The notes beneath the pieces were generated by a model. It was not told where the DNA came from and did not search any database. It worked only from the letters and a program-made list of their open reading frames with translations. From positions 787,326-851,325 of the forward strand of contig CEFQ01000010.1 in assembly GCA_900068845.1 (NCBI GenBank): a DNA stretch of 64,000 nucleotides, read 5' to 3'. The position numbers were made by a program, and so were the translations under genes. Every line of letters starts with the position of its first letter. Positions within the stretch are counted from its first letter, which is position 1. This DNA is from Enterobacter ludwigii. Its GTDB lineage: Bacteria; Pseudomonadota; Gammaproteobacteria; Enterobacterales; Enterobacteriaceae. Positions 47,432-55,339 of the stretch are shown one piece after another.

Positions 47432-48837
47432 AGCGTAACTGGTCCCTGACATCACGACTGAGCATAATCTTTGCCGGCGTGATGATGTCCGTCTGGCTTC
47501 TTTCGAGTGTGCTGCTTGTAGCCGCCCTCAGCAGTTATTTTCGTCATCAGGATGCCACATTGCTGACCGGAAAGCTTGAGCTTGCCACAGAGCTTCTTGA
47601 GGGCGAGGTGCACGCCGGAAAGCTCGACAGCGCATCGCTTGCACGAAAGCTTTCGGATGCCATGGTTGGTCACAGCGGACTTTATCTTTCCGTTAAAACA
47701 ATTGATAACCAGATGCTGGCCGACTATTCATCTCCCGGTTTTTTGGTGCCTTATGAGCGCTTTAGCGGCGAAGCTACCCGTCCGGGTATTATGCAGACGG
47801 TGGAGGAAGACAGCAGGCGTTATAACGTTATGGTCAGAAAAATTAATGCGAAGAGCGCAGGTAAACTAAACGATGTACTGATTACGGCCGCCTATGATAC
47901 CAGCCTTCATGATGAGTTTATCGGTCAGCTTAAAAGATGGCTGGTCTGGTTTAATGTCGCTCTGATATTTATCTCCGTTTTTCTGGGATGGCTCGTCACC
48001 CGGATGGGACTCAGGCCTCTGAATGAAATAAACCGGCTTGCCTCGGCAATTACGATTAACAGCCTGAGCAAACGTCTCCCTGGCCATAATCTGCCAGCCG
48101 AACTGAAGGTAACAGTAGCTGAATTTAACAGCATGCTTGAACGGCTGGAAGATTCATTTAGTCGTCTGTCTGAGTTCTCTTCGGATATCGCGCATGAACT
48201 GCGTACCCCTGTCAGTAATCTGATGATGCAGACTCAGGTTGCGCTGTCACGTGAACGTGATGCCGAAAGTTACCGTGAGGTGCTTTTTTCAAATCTGGAA
48301 GAGCTGAGCCGGCTCGCCAGAATGAGCAGTGATATGCTTTTCCTGGCTAAATCTGAAAACGGGCTGATGCCTCTGGAGAAACAGGACGTTTCGTTAAACG
48401 CAGAGCTGGAAGAGCTCCTCGATTTTTTTGAACCACTTGCCGGTGACAGCGGCAAAACGCTTTCTCTGCAGGGGGAGGCAGTTGTCAGAGGCGATCGCCT
48501 GATGCTGCGTCGTGCAATGAGTAATCTGATAACTAACGCCATAAAATATTCATTACCCGGATCAGCCATTAATGTGCTGGCTGAACACCACGCCGGCAGG
48601 GTTTTTATACATGTCTCTAACCCCACAGAAAATATCAACAGGGATAGTCTGAACCGGCTTTTTGACCGTTTTTACCGGGGCGACGCTTCCCGTCAGCATA
48701 ATACGGATGGTGCCGGGCTGGGGCTGTCTATCACCCGTTCTGTTTTACTGGCTCATGAGGGCGATCTGCAGGTTTCCATGAACGATAATGTAATTACGTT
48801 CACGGCAATGATGCCGGCTCCCCGGGAGGTGTTTTAA
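47428..48837 (+). CDS. pcoS: Copper sensor histidine kinase PcoS
   Basis: A 469-residue sensor with transmembrane helices around residues 12-35 and 170-190 and a periplasmic domain between. The H box is FSSDIAHELRTPVSNLMMQTQVAL, the N box is MSNLITNAIKYS, and FDRFYRGDASRQHNTDGAGLGLSI gives the F and G2 boxes. The start is GTG 47,428, overlapping pcoR. It senses periplasmic copper and phosphorylates PcoR. Confidence 0.92.
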   Translation: MKRNWSLTSRLSIIFAGVMMSVWLLSSVLLVAALSSYFRHQDATLLTGKLELATELLEGEVHAGKLDSASLARKLSDAMVGHSGLYLSVKTIDNQMLADYSSPGFLVPYERFSGEATRPGIMQTVEEDSRRYNVMVRKINAKSAGKLNDVLITAAYDTSLHDEFIGQLKRWLVWFNVALIFISVFLGWLVTRMGLRPLNEINRLASAITINSLSKRLPGHNLPAELKVTVAEFNSMLERLEDSFSRLSEFSSDIAHELRTPVSNLMMQTQVALSRERDAESYREVLFSNLEELSRLARMSSDMLFLAKSENGLMPLEKQDVSLNAELEELLDFFEPLAGDSGKTLSLQGEAVVRGDRLMLRRAMSNLITNAIKYSLPGSAINVLAEHHAGRVFIHVSNPTENINRDSLNRLFDRFYRGDASRQHNTDGAGLGLSITRSVLLAHEGDLQVSMNDNVITFTAMMPAPREVF

Positions 48838-48965
48838 CGTTTTACCGGCAGGTCGGCAATTTTCATGGTCTTGTACTGCCTTAGTATCAGTAATAGGTTT
48901 CCCGGCACATTAAAGGATATCGGGAAAATCTGAAGTCTGAATCCAATACATGAAGGAGTGACGTT

Positions 48966-49316
48966 ATGAAAAAAACGCAATTTGTTTTTGCTTCACTGAT
49001 TTTTGCCCTGCCGGCTGCCGTTATAGCACAGCAGCCGGATTCAAAGATGTCCCAGGATATGAATATGTCCCCGGCTTCAAAAGAGTACATGTCTGGTATG
49101 CAAAAGATGCACAGCGGCATGATGAATGCCATGAAGGAGCAGGATGCTGACAGAGCGTTTGCCAGGGGCATGATTGAGCACCACAAAGGGGCTATTGCCA
49201 TGGCCGAAACGGAACTGAAATACGGGAAAGATCCGGAAATGAAGAAGATGGCAGAGGACATTATCAAAGCGCAAAAAGGTGAAATTGAGCATATGGAAAC
49301 GTGGCTGAAAAAATAA
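48966..49316 (+). CDS. DUF305 family periplasmic copper-associated protein
   Basis: A 116-residue secreted protein (signal ends about VIAQQ). The DUF305 signature is FARGMIEHHKGAIAMAETELKYG and the C-terminal IIKAQKGEIEHMETWLKK. The mature part is Met/His rich (MSQDMNMSP, MSGMQKMHSGMMNAM). Proteins of this family bind copper, for example CopM in cyanobacteria. Its place about 130 bp after pcoS suits an accessory periplasmic copper buffer. AAGGAG precedes ATG 48,966. Confidence 0.85.
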   Translation: MKKTQFVFASLIFALPAAVIAQQPDSKMSQDMNMSPASKEYMSGMQKMHSGMMNAMKEQDADRAFARGMIEHHKGAIAMAETELKYGKDPEMKKMAEDIIKAQKGEIEHMETWLKK

Positions 49317-49412
49317 TCATCTTCCGCTTTGGGGTCTGTTAACGTAAAGCAGGTTTCTGGCGGAGGACCTCTGGGAATCTTTAATGAGAAAGTAATATAA
49401 CCTGTCTGAACC

Positions 49413-49455
49413 TTCGCCCCGGGTCCATTCAGGCAAAATGCTTCTCCGGGGCGAA
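49413..49455. repeat. Perfect inverted repeat between DUF305 gene and recombinase genes
   Basis: TTCGCCCCGG at 49,413-49,422 and CCGGGGCGAA at 49,446-49,455 are ten-base perfect mirror arms around 23 bases. They lie between two convergent transcripts. There is no T-tract after it, so a termination role is only possible. Confidence 0.55.
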
Positions 49456-49465
49456 ACAGGGTGCC

Positions 49466-51571
49466 TTACTGTTTTTTCAATGCATAATCCAGTTTTTCCA
49501 TATCGTTAACGACAATTTCTTGCTCGTCAGCAGTCAGAGGAACTTCCTCCAGATAACGCTTCACTGAAGCCTTACTTTCCAGCAGCAGGCCTCTGGCGCT
49601 TTCTTTAGGTAGGTTAAAATCGCACCCGATACAGGCCATACGGTGAGGGCAGCTGCTCCAGAATGGGTTCGTACAGAAAGAATCCCCTAAATCGTAATAG
49701 GTTGCCGGTCCGGTCAGGCTGACAGCCTCCGGATCATGATCGATTAGCACGCTCATCATATGCGCCACCCGGTCCGCCTTCACAAAAGATGCAGCCAGCT
49801 GGGTAGGACGTATACGAATATAATGCATGGTGGACTGAGGCGTAGAATGACCTGACCACTGCATCAGCTCATACAAAGTCATGCCCTGTGGAACACTGGC
49901 CAGGGCTGTAACTGCTGAAGCGCGCCCCCGATGGCTGGTAATTGGCCCCCGGCTGTCTTGCGCAGGCACACCCGCTCTGGCACAGAGAACCGGGATGACA
50001 GTCCGGTTTATGACATCCCTGCCGACAGGTTTGCCCCGAAACTGAAACAGGAAGCGGACTTTTTCACCGGTACGCTCATCCGTAAGAGCTGCCTGTTCCT
50101 GTGGACGTTCGCTGAGCCAGATATCAACGTACTTTTTCACGACGGCAGAGATAGGTTTTACAAAGGCTTTAGACGTTTTTCCTGCCGGTACGCTGAGGTA
50201 GCAAAGCGTTCCTGCCGGAATGATGTTGCCATCCTCCCGCCTGATATCATCCGCCTGCAGAGTGATGCAGCCAGCAGTAAGACGCATTAACTCGTTCTGG
50301 CGCAGCCCGGCATGTGTCCAGATAACGGCCATCGCCTGCAACATGGACAGAGGATAGTGAATGTCACTCAGGAGATCTTCATGGCGCAGATTGAGGCTTG
50401 CCCAGATCAGCTTCAGCCAGACCGGATCATCAATGACGCGGGGATTTACACTCTGACGGAACAGTGGAGTGCCAGGCGTAGAGAGATGTCGTGCCGGACT
50501 GAATTTCAGTCGCCCCCAGCCCCAGTTTTCATAATCGATCATGAAACGGCGAACCGCATAAACAAATCCACTACGGGAATTCGGCAGCAAGGGCTCACCT
50601 ATCCGGGCAGATTGCCGGGCACCTCCTTCAGTGCCCAGTGACAGCTCGCCCACCTTCATTCGTCCAACTGCCGCAATAAAGCTGGCACAGGTTTCCATTG
50701 TCCAGTCGGCCGGTTCGTGAATATCCGGATATTCACGGGCAAGCCACAGCCCACAGCGGAGAATAAAACTGTACTGGTTCTCCCGCGATCGGGGGCGAAG
50801 CACTGACGTATGCCTCCATTTCCGGCACCACCTGACCCAGTCTGCCGCGATACCTTGCGTGGGTTTTTCATGCCATTCTTTATAATTCCGCATACGCACA
50901 GAATTTTTTATGATGCCCATTGCGGCAAGTGCGTGTGAAACCCTGCCAGCTGTTTTTGCTATTCCCCGGTCGTGATAATTCTGTGCCCGCCACAGCAGAT
51001 CGATCGTAAAGCTTTCAAGTTGAGGATTTTTATTCATCAGCATCAGTACGCCGAGTATGGCTGACAGAGCATTTTTCTGGTTCTGACTTTTATACCCAAG
51101 CGAAACCAGAGCTTCAGTCAGACGGCTGAGCTCCTGACTGAAAATGTTCTGTCCAAAAATGGCTCGGGCATACAGCGACGGCGCGCCCTGATGCGGCAAA
51201 CTGAACGGAGAAGAAAATGGGCCAAGATGAAAGGCAAAAGCGGCAAGCAGCGGCCTGCCTGATTCATGCTGCTGTAACAGATAAATCCATTTTTCCTGCG
51301 GCCACTGCCAGCAGGGTTTCCCTGTCCGGTGTGTTTCTGCCAGAACGGAAAGAATTATGATTCTGATCAGCCTGTCACTGGTTCCACTGCGAGTGGCAAT
51401 ATCCTGCAAAGGCATCAGTAACAATGACAAAGAATCCGGCTGTTCGAGAGCGGCTGATCTGCGATGGCCTGTACTTAGCGCTGCCCGTTCTTCAGCAGTG
51501 AGCACATCATTCAGCTGATAATCTGTACGTTCAAAGGGGCTATAAGTACACATGATTATTTCTTCTTTCAT
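49466..51571 (-). CDS. Large tyrosine recombinase, TnpB-like partner
   Basis: A 701-residue site-specific recombinase. The catalytic region shows Arg in HAGLRQNELMRLTAG, the HxxR box in SHRGRASAVTALA, the second His in WSGHSTPQSTMHY and the nucleophile Tyr in MHYIRI. After it a Cys cluster (CTNPFWSSCPHRMACIGCDF) is a probable zinc site seen in large integrases of Tn554 TnpB and related elements. The long N-terminal part is unrecognised. It starts at ATG 51,571 inside the stop of the upstream recombinase (TGATG), so translation is coupled. With its smaller partner it is inferred to mobilise the island. Confidence 0.85.
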   Translation of the reverse strand: MKEEIIMCTYSPFERTDYQLNDVLTAEERAALSTGHRRSAALEQPDSLSLLLMPLQDIATRSGTSDRLIRIIILSVLAETHRTGKPCWQWPQEKWIYLLQQHESGRPLLAAFAFHLGPFSSPFSLPHQGAPSLYARAIFGQNIFSQELSRLTEALVSLGYKSQNQKNALSAILGVLMLMNKNPQLESFTIDLLWRAQNYHDRGIAKTAGRVSHALAAMGIIKNSVRMRNYKEWHEKPTQGIAADWVRWCRKWRHTSVLRPRSRENQYSFILRCGLWLAREYPDIHEPADWTMETCASFIAAVGRMKVGELSLGTEGGARQSARIGEPLLPNSRSGFVYAVRRFMIDYENWGWGRLKFSPARHLSTPGTPLFRQSVNPRVIDDPVWLKLIWASLNLRHEDLLSDIHYPLSMLQAMAVIWTHAGLRQNELMRLTAGCITLQADDIRREDGNIIPAGTLCYLSVPAGKTSKAFVKPISAVVKKYVDIWLSERPQEQAALTDERTGEKVRFLFQFRGKPVGRDVINRTVIPVLCARAGVPAQDSRGPITSHRGRASAVTALASVPQGMTLYELMQWSGHSTPQSTMHYIRIRPTQLAASFVKADRVAHMMSVLIDHDPEAVSLTGPATYYDLGDSFCTNPFWSSCPHRMACIGCDFNLPKESARGLLLESKASVKRYLEEVPLTADEQEIVVNDMEKLDYALKKQ

Positions 51572-52557
51572 CAGCGAGTCTCCGTCTGAAAAATAAGGCC
51601 GGCAACTTTTCGATCAATTTCAGCTACTGCAGCGGCCATCCGACCAGCCAAATCAGAACCTGAAAGATGGATGTAAATCTGGGTAGTACGCGGATCGCGG
51701 TGTCCTGCGTATGCGGCTAGTTCATGGAGTTTCCATCCAAAGCGTGCCAGGTGCGTCAGACGAAGATGGCGGAAGGTATGTGTGGTGATTTGTGGAAGGC
51801 CGGCATCAAGTGCCCATTTCCGGACGGTTTTACTCCAGTTCCAGAAAGACAGGGGGGCACCGTGGTTACGATCAGAAGCCGAGCGAAACAATGCACCTTC
51901 TCGGTAACCCGCGAGCCGTAACTGCCGGAAATGATTTGCCAGCACCGGTGTTACGGCGGAACTGTAGCAGACTATCCTTTCCCGCCTGTTTTTCGTCGTT
52001 TCGGCGCGAACACGAATCAGACGATGAGCAGGATCAATATCTTCAAGCATGAGGGAGGCTACTTCTGCGCGACGAAGCGCACCGTAATACGCCAGGGCTA
52101 GCATCAATCTGTCACGCAGGGAGGCGGCAGAGACATGCATCAGGAATCTGAGCCATTGCTCATCATCAGGAATAACGGGCAGACGTGTGATACGGGGAAC
52201 CAGACCGCGTCCCGTATAAGCGCTCCCCGGCAAACCCGAACGGGGTAACGGGTTGAGACTGCAGATATCCTGATAAACCAGAAAGTCATACCAGAGACGG
52301 ATCGCAGAAAGGCGCAGCTGGAGCGTGGCGCTGGCCGCGGGAAAAGGCATGCCGGGTAGCTGAGGGCTGATGTAGGCGGCCAGGTCTTCAAACCGGGCCT
52401 TTTCAGGTTCAATGCTGTTCTGGCTGCAGAACGCAAAATAATGGCTGAGGGCACTGCGGTAGGCGGAGAGTGTGGCCTGAGCCCTGCCCAGGTCGGACAG
52501 CAGTTTCAGCCAGCGCTCCGCCAGTACCAGAACGTCCTCATTTGGTGGAATCATCAT
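51571..52557 (-). CDS. Tyrosine recombinase, TnpA-like integrase
   Basis: A 328-residue integrase. The SAM-like core-binding domain is residues about 15-100 (LAERWLKLLSDLGRAQATLSAYRSALSHYF). Catalytic residues are Arg in YYGALRRAEVASL, HTFRHLRLTHL and AGHRDPRTTQIYIH with the Tyr. The size fits Tn554 TnpA. AGAGG lies eight bases before ATG 52,557. A longer start at 52,581 is weaker. The gene begins about 70 bp after the premature stop of host umuC and lies on the same strand. No third TnpC-like gene is present. Confidence 0.87.
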   Translation of the reverse strand: MMIPPNEDVLVLAERWLKLLSDLGRAQATLSAYRSALSHYFAFCSQNSIEPEKARFEDLAAYISPQLPGMPFPAASATLQLRLSAIRLWYDFLVYQDICSLNPLPRSGLPGSAYTGRGLVPRITRLPVIPDDEQWLRFLMHVSAASLRDRLMLALAYYGALRRAEVASLMLEDIDPAHRLIRVRAETTKNRRERIVCYSSAVTPVLANHFRQLRLAGYREGALFRSASDRNHGAPLSFWNWSKTVRKWALDAGLPQITTHTFRHLRLTHLARFGWKLHELAAYAGHRDPRTTQIYIHLSGSDLAGRMAAAVAEIDRKVAGLIFQTETR

Positions 52558-52599
52558 TGTGTTTACCTCTGACAGCAGCATTGCTACTCAAAGTTTACC

Positions 52600-52620
52600 C
52601 AGTCAATGTTGCATTCCACT
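52600..52620 (-). repeat. Right terminal inverted repeat of the island
   Basis: Read on the minus strand this is AGTGGAAT, then G, then CA and a final ACTG. Fourteen of 21 bases match the left repeat at 22,741-22,761. It ends eight bases from the right junction and lies before the recombinase start, so the recombinases may bind it. Confidence 0.65.
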
Positions 52621-52627
52621 TAACTTA

Positions 52628-52858
52628 CTACAAGGCATAGTTGGACGAAAACACCACCACCTTATGGCGCATCAGCTCTTCGCGATGTTTAAAGTAGGGC
52701 GCGCCCATTTTGATGCCCAGCGCTTTAGCCTCTCGGCTCAGGGAAATAATGCAGCCGTCGTTATTCGACAGCACCACAATCGGCTTGCCGCGCAGATCCG
52801 GGCGAAACACCGTTTCACAGCTGGCGTAAAAGGAGTTCACATCCACCAGGGCAAACAT
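52628..52858 (-). pseudogene. umuC: Host umuC, 5' fragment truncated by the island
   Basis: The first 76 codons of host umuC ([22 protein letters not shown] through VVFSSNYAL), ending at a TAG created by the junction at codon 77. E. coli UmuC aligns in the same register (SSNYEL then YADM), and the 3' fragment picks up exactly there. A 76-residue product would lack the catalytic acidic pair at SIDEAF and cannot be a polymerase. The ATG overlaps the umuD stop by one base, so it is still translated with UmuD. Confidence 0.92.
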
Positions 52859-53280
52859 CAGCGGCCTATGGTTTTAATCACGTGTTTAACGATGCCGAAA
52901 ACTTCGAACTCATCGGCGTCAGGAATGGCGATAATCGCATGTGCGGCATTCATCGGTTTGAGATGCAGGTAAGGCTGTAACATCAGTTGTTTCACGGTGA
53001 ACTCACCGGAAAGCGACGCCACCACAATGTCACCGTGTTTGGGTTTGAGCGAACTGTCCACCACCAGCATGTCACCTTCATTGATACCAATGTCGATCAT
53101 CGAGTCACCACTGACTCTGATGAAGTAGGTAGAGCTGGGGTGATCCACTAAAAAATCGTTGAGGTCGAGGCGTTGTTCTACGTAGTCCTGAGCGGGCGAC
53201 GGAAAGCCGCAGGGCACGCGGCTGATGAACAAGGGTAACGCTAAAATGGCGCGGATTTCCGCGGGCTGAAAAAACTGCAT
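52858..53280 (-). CDS. umuD: Host UmuD, SOS-activated polymerase V accessory subunit
   Basis: A complete 140-residue protein. The cleavage site Cys24-Gly25 ([10 protein letters not shown]), nucleophile Ser60 (GDSM) and Lys97 (GEFTVKQL) are all at E. coli positions. It is preceded by a perfect LexA box. Its partner UmuC is broken by the island, so this UmuD may work only with the island UmuC, or with none. Interaction between the two sets is not visible from sequence. Confidence 0.95.
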   Translation of the reverse strand: MQFFQPAEIRAILALPLFISRVPCGFPSPAQDYVEQRLDLNDFLVDHPSSTYFIRVSGDSMIDIGINEGDMLVVDSSLKPKHGDIVVASLSGEFTVKQLMLQPYLHLKPMNAAHAIIAIPDADEFEVFGIVKHVIKTIGR

Positions 53281-53299
53281 GGCTGCGATCTCAAATCGT

Positions 53300-53319
53300 T
53301 ACTGTATATGTATACAGTA
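53300..53319 (-). promoter_or_regulatory. LexA (SOS) box of the host umuDC operon
   Basis: TACTGTATAT followed by GTATACAGTA is a near-ideal LexA box, about 20 bp before the umuD ATG. Transcription from here goes leftward through umuD and the umuC stub into the island recombinase genes. Confidence 0.95.
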
Positions 53320-53420
53320 ATATCGATTAGGCAGTTTGATCAAGCCAGAACAGGCAATGATCTGCAAAACAGTTGGTAGCAAAGAGAATTTATTCTGCAG
53401 AAAACGGCCTGCCGCTGCGC

Positions 53421-53933
53421 TTAAATCATCATCCCCATGATCTGCATCGTGCTTTGCTGCGAGGCGGTGACAAACGGAATGTCTTTGATGTGCTGCATAC
53501 CAAAGGCTTCATAGAACTTTCGAGCGCGTACGTTATTGCCTAACACTTCCAGCCACAGATAACCTTCGCGTTTGTCACGCGCCTCATTGATGATGCTCTC
53601 AAACATCCATCGACCATAGTTTTTCCCGGTTTCTTCCGGATTGAGATACAGCTTATTCAGCAACGCGCCGCTCATGCCAGAATCCGGCACCGGTGTGTTC
53701 CAGGTGACTTTGGCGAAGCCAATGGGCTTGTCGGTCTCGGCAATCAGCCAGCTTTCATTAGGCGCTGCTAAGCTGCTATTCAGCTCTGCCAGACCATATT
53801 CCTTGTCGATAAAGGCATCCAGTTCTTCTGCGGAAACCCACATATGTTTGAAATGCGCATTGTAGGTCATGCGCCCCAGCAGGTGCAGCAGCTCTGCATC
53901 CTCTGCCTTGGCTTTGCGTATGGTAAACTCCAT
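53421..53933 (-). CDS. GNAT N-acetyltransferase
   Basis: A 170-residue cytoplasmic acetyltransferase. Motif A is LNKLYLNPEETGKNYGRWMFESII, and YLWLEVLGNNVRARKFYEAFGM is the conserved C-terminal half with the N-x-x-A-R-x-F-Y element. MEFTIRKAKAEDAELLHLLG starts the fold. The substrate is unknown. It is next to umuD on the same strand with about 100 bp between, so it is not clearly in the SOS operon. Confidence 0.82.
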   Translation of the reverse strand: MEFTIRKAKAEDAELLHLLGRMTYNAHFKHMWVSAEELDAFIDKEYGLAELNSSLAAPNESWLIAETDKPIGFAKVTWNTPVPDSGMSGALLNKLYLNPEETGKNYGRWMFESIINEARDKREGYLWLEVLGNNVRARKFYEAFGMQHIKDIPFVTASQQSTMQIMGMMI

Positions 53934-54128
53934 GCCAGATTTCCTTGCTTAATTCTTGTTATTAATCACATCGTCGGTGCGAGCACGGCAACCGAACGGC
54001 AATTACCATAACGTGTTAGTAACAAAAACCCAAGATAACCAGAGCTTTCTGTTAACAAGGCGCTACACCGATGATCTATAGTAAGTACTGAGAACCAAGC
54101 GTAAGCCCATATTCTCAGGAGGTAGAAG

Positions 54129-54407
54129 ATGTCAGATTCGCAACCTAAAATTATCGGCGAAGCCGCCTATACGCTACTGGTGCGCCGCGAGGAAGTCAGT
54201 GTCTTATCACTGCTGGCAGAGCTCGCGCGCATGGCGAAAAAAGTGCAAAACAGTGAACAGCTGCAACGCATTGCCCAGGCCCAGCAATGGTTGCTCACGC
54301 ACCGCCAACCGGCGAGCAGCGATAATCGTGTCCATTCAGCGTTACGCGGGTTGAGTCGTCAGGAAGGCAGTGTCAGACTGCCCTCGGCAGACACCGACGA
54401 CAGTTAA
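54129..54407 (+). CDS. YmgA-like small regulatory protein
   Basis: A 92-residue protein whose first half, KIIGEAAYTLLVRREEVSVLSLLAELARMAKKV, parallels the ymgA-type gene at 54,988 (IIGEAALALLQRTGPVNTQALMDQLMLMKQQ). It is therefore a paralogue of the connector-protein family. A strong AGGAGG stands seven bases before ATG 54,129. It precedes ycgZ with a 213 bp gap. The function is inferred from the relatives, which in E. coli influence the Rcs phosphorelay and biofilm formation. Confidence 0.7.
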   Translation: MSDSQPKIIGEAAYTLLVRREEVSVLSLLAELARMAKKVQNSEQLQRIAQAQQWLLTHRQPASSDNRVHSALRGLSRQEGSVRLPSADTDDS

Positions 54408-54545
54408 CTATCCCAGCGGGCTCACGCGTCGATAACTTTCGGCGCTGAGCTCATGGATTTGGAAATAAAAGCTTTCCAATTATCCTAATTCACACTTATT
54501 AGCACTTTTTGCAACAAACCCCACCTAACAACTTGAGTAAGCTCC

Positions 54546-54572
54546 TTGTACAGCTTTTTGCTACCTGTACAA
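54546..54572. promoter_or_regulatory. Inverted repeat upstream of ycgZ, candidate operator
   Basis: TTGTACAG (54,546-54,553) and CTGTACAA (54,565-54,572) are perfect eight-base arms. The core TTGTACA also occurs in a palindrome at 54,885. In E. coli this operon is repressed by the blue-light-regulated MerR-type protein BluR, so a BluR-like operator is the first idea. That regulator is not in the window. Confidence 0.5.
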
Positions 54573-54620
54573 CTTTACTTAGGTCAAATGATCTAACTTT
54601 TTCATTTATTGGGGTCAATT

Positions 54621-54866
54621 ATGCGTCAGAACGGATACACGCCGAGTTCAGTCGAGGCCATTGCCAACTACTTCAGCAAAGCGTCGCTGCCATCGCAGCA
54701 GGAAACATTGGGTCAGATCGTGGTTGAAATCCTGCGTGAAGGCCGTAATCTCAACCGCAAATCGCTCTGCACCAAGCTGCTGCGCAGACTGGAACTGGCT
54801 GCTAATGCGGAAGAAGAGCATCATTATCATCAGCTGATTGGCTTATTATTCGACCGCGAAAACTGA
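54621..54866 (+). CDS. ycgZ: Two-component connector protein YcgZ
   Basis: An 81-residue cytoplasmic protein. SVEAIANYFSKASLPSQQETLGQIVVEILREGRNLNRKSLCTKLL is close to E. coli YcgZ (IxxYFxKAxLxxQQETLGEIVxEILxxGRNLxRKSLCxKLL). In E. coli ycgZ heads the ymgABC operon and acts on the Rcs system to alter colanic acid and biofilm genes. An upstream TTG extension is not used; ATG 54,621 fits the family start. Confidence 0.88.
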   Translation: MRQNGYTPSSVEAIANYFSKASLPSQQETLGQIVVEILREGRNLNRKSLCTKLLRRLELAANAEEEHHYHQLIGLLFDREN

Positions 54867-54884
54867 GAGCCAGTCAGACGTCAA

Positions 54885-54896
54885 ACTTGTACAAGT
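54885..54896. promoter_or_regulatory. Perfect palindrome between ycgZ and ymgA
   Basis: ACTTGTACAAGT is a perfect 12-base palindrome sharing TTGTACA with the inverted repeat ahead of ycgZ. Its place in a gap after ycgZ suggests the same regulator binds here. A hairpin TTCGCCCCG and CGGGGCGAA follows at 54,933-54,953. Confidence 0.5.
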
Positions 54897-54987
54897 ATAA
54901 ATATTTTACTCTGAAAACGCTCCCACACTGTCTTCGCCCCGCACCGGGGCGAAGCGGCGATCAGAGATTCGTTATGAATAATTCGTT

Positions 54988-55278
54988 ATGAATAGAAGTG
55001 AACACCAGAAAATAATCGATGAAATTATTGGCGAAGCGGCGCTGGCGCTCTTGCAGCGAACGGGGCCCGTCAATACCCAGGCGCTGATGGATCAGCTAAT
55101 GTTGATGAAGCAACAGAGCTCGAATGACGAACAGCGTGCGGCCATCACTGCCGCTATCACCGAGGTGCGCAACAGTATTTCGGCGGGCAAAAAGCGCCGG
55201 GAAGAGCAGCCGCAAAGAGACAACGTTCTTCAGCTGTTTGGTAATAATGAACAGTCTGGCAACAATCGTAAACATTGA
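54988..55278 (+). CDS. ymgA: YmgA family connector protein
   Basis: A 96-residue protein matching E. coli YmgA in outline (IxxEIxGxAxLxxLxR then TLIKQLLVMK; here IIGEAALALLQR then QALMDQLMLMKQQ). The C-terminal half is polar. It lies after ycgZ in the same order as in E. coli. Just before the start is a tandem copy of ATTCGTTATGAAT, so an upstream ATG at 54,974 is out of consideration by frame. The symbol rests on position plus family similarity. Confidence 0.78.
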   Translation: MNRSEHQKIIDEIIGEAALALLQRTGPVNTQALMDQLMLMKQQSSNDEQRAAITAAITEVRNSISAGKKRREEQPQRDNVLQLFGNNEQSGNNRKH

Positions 55279-55339
55279 CCGATTGGCTCGCGTTTAGGCA
55301 TATAGATTCGAGCATATACGCAATCACGGGACTGAAATT

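Larger units (their letters stand above)
22737..52628. mobile_element. Metal-resistance integrative island inserted in umuC
   Basis: The boundaries come from the split host umuC. The 5' piece ends ...GCC TTG TA at 52,629 and the 3' piece begins CGGTGAT at 22,736. Joining them restores codon 77 as TAC and the order L-Y-G-D-M, so nothing was lost and no target duplication is seen. The ambiguity is about one base. The ends carry imperfect inverted repeats. Two tyrosine recombinases occupy the right end and a LexA-controlled umuDC operon the left end. Cargo: two arsenic modules, cadmium/lead export, silver/copper sil and copper pco systems. No relaxase, conjugation, replication or Tn7 tns genes were found, so transfer between cells would need help. 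Confidence 0.88.

Noticed and set aside
31815..49316. Tn7-type copper/silver island
   Set aside because: No tnsABCD-like gene is present and the insertion is in umuC, not next to glmS.
22737..52628. Conjugative element or integrated plasmid
   Set aside because: No relaxase, type IV secretion, partition or replication gene is seen between the ends.
21704..52858. Two separate umuC genes, one simply short, instead of a split gene
   Set aside because: The fragments are complementary, same strand, and meet at one codon; the element between has terminal repeats and recombinases.
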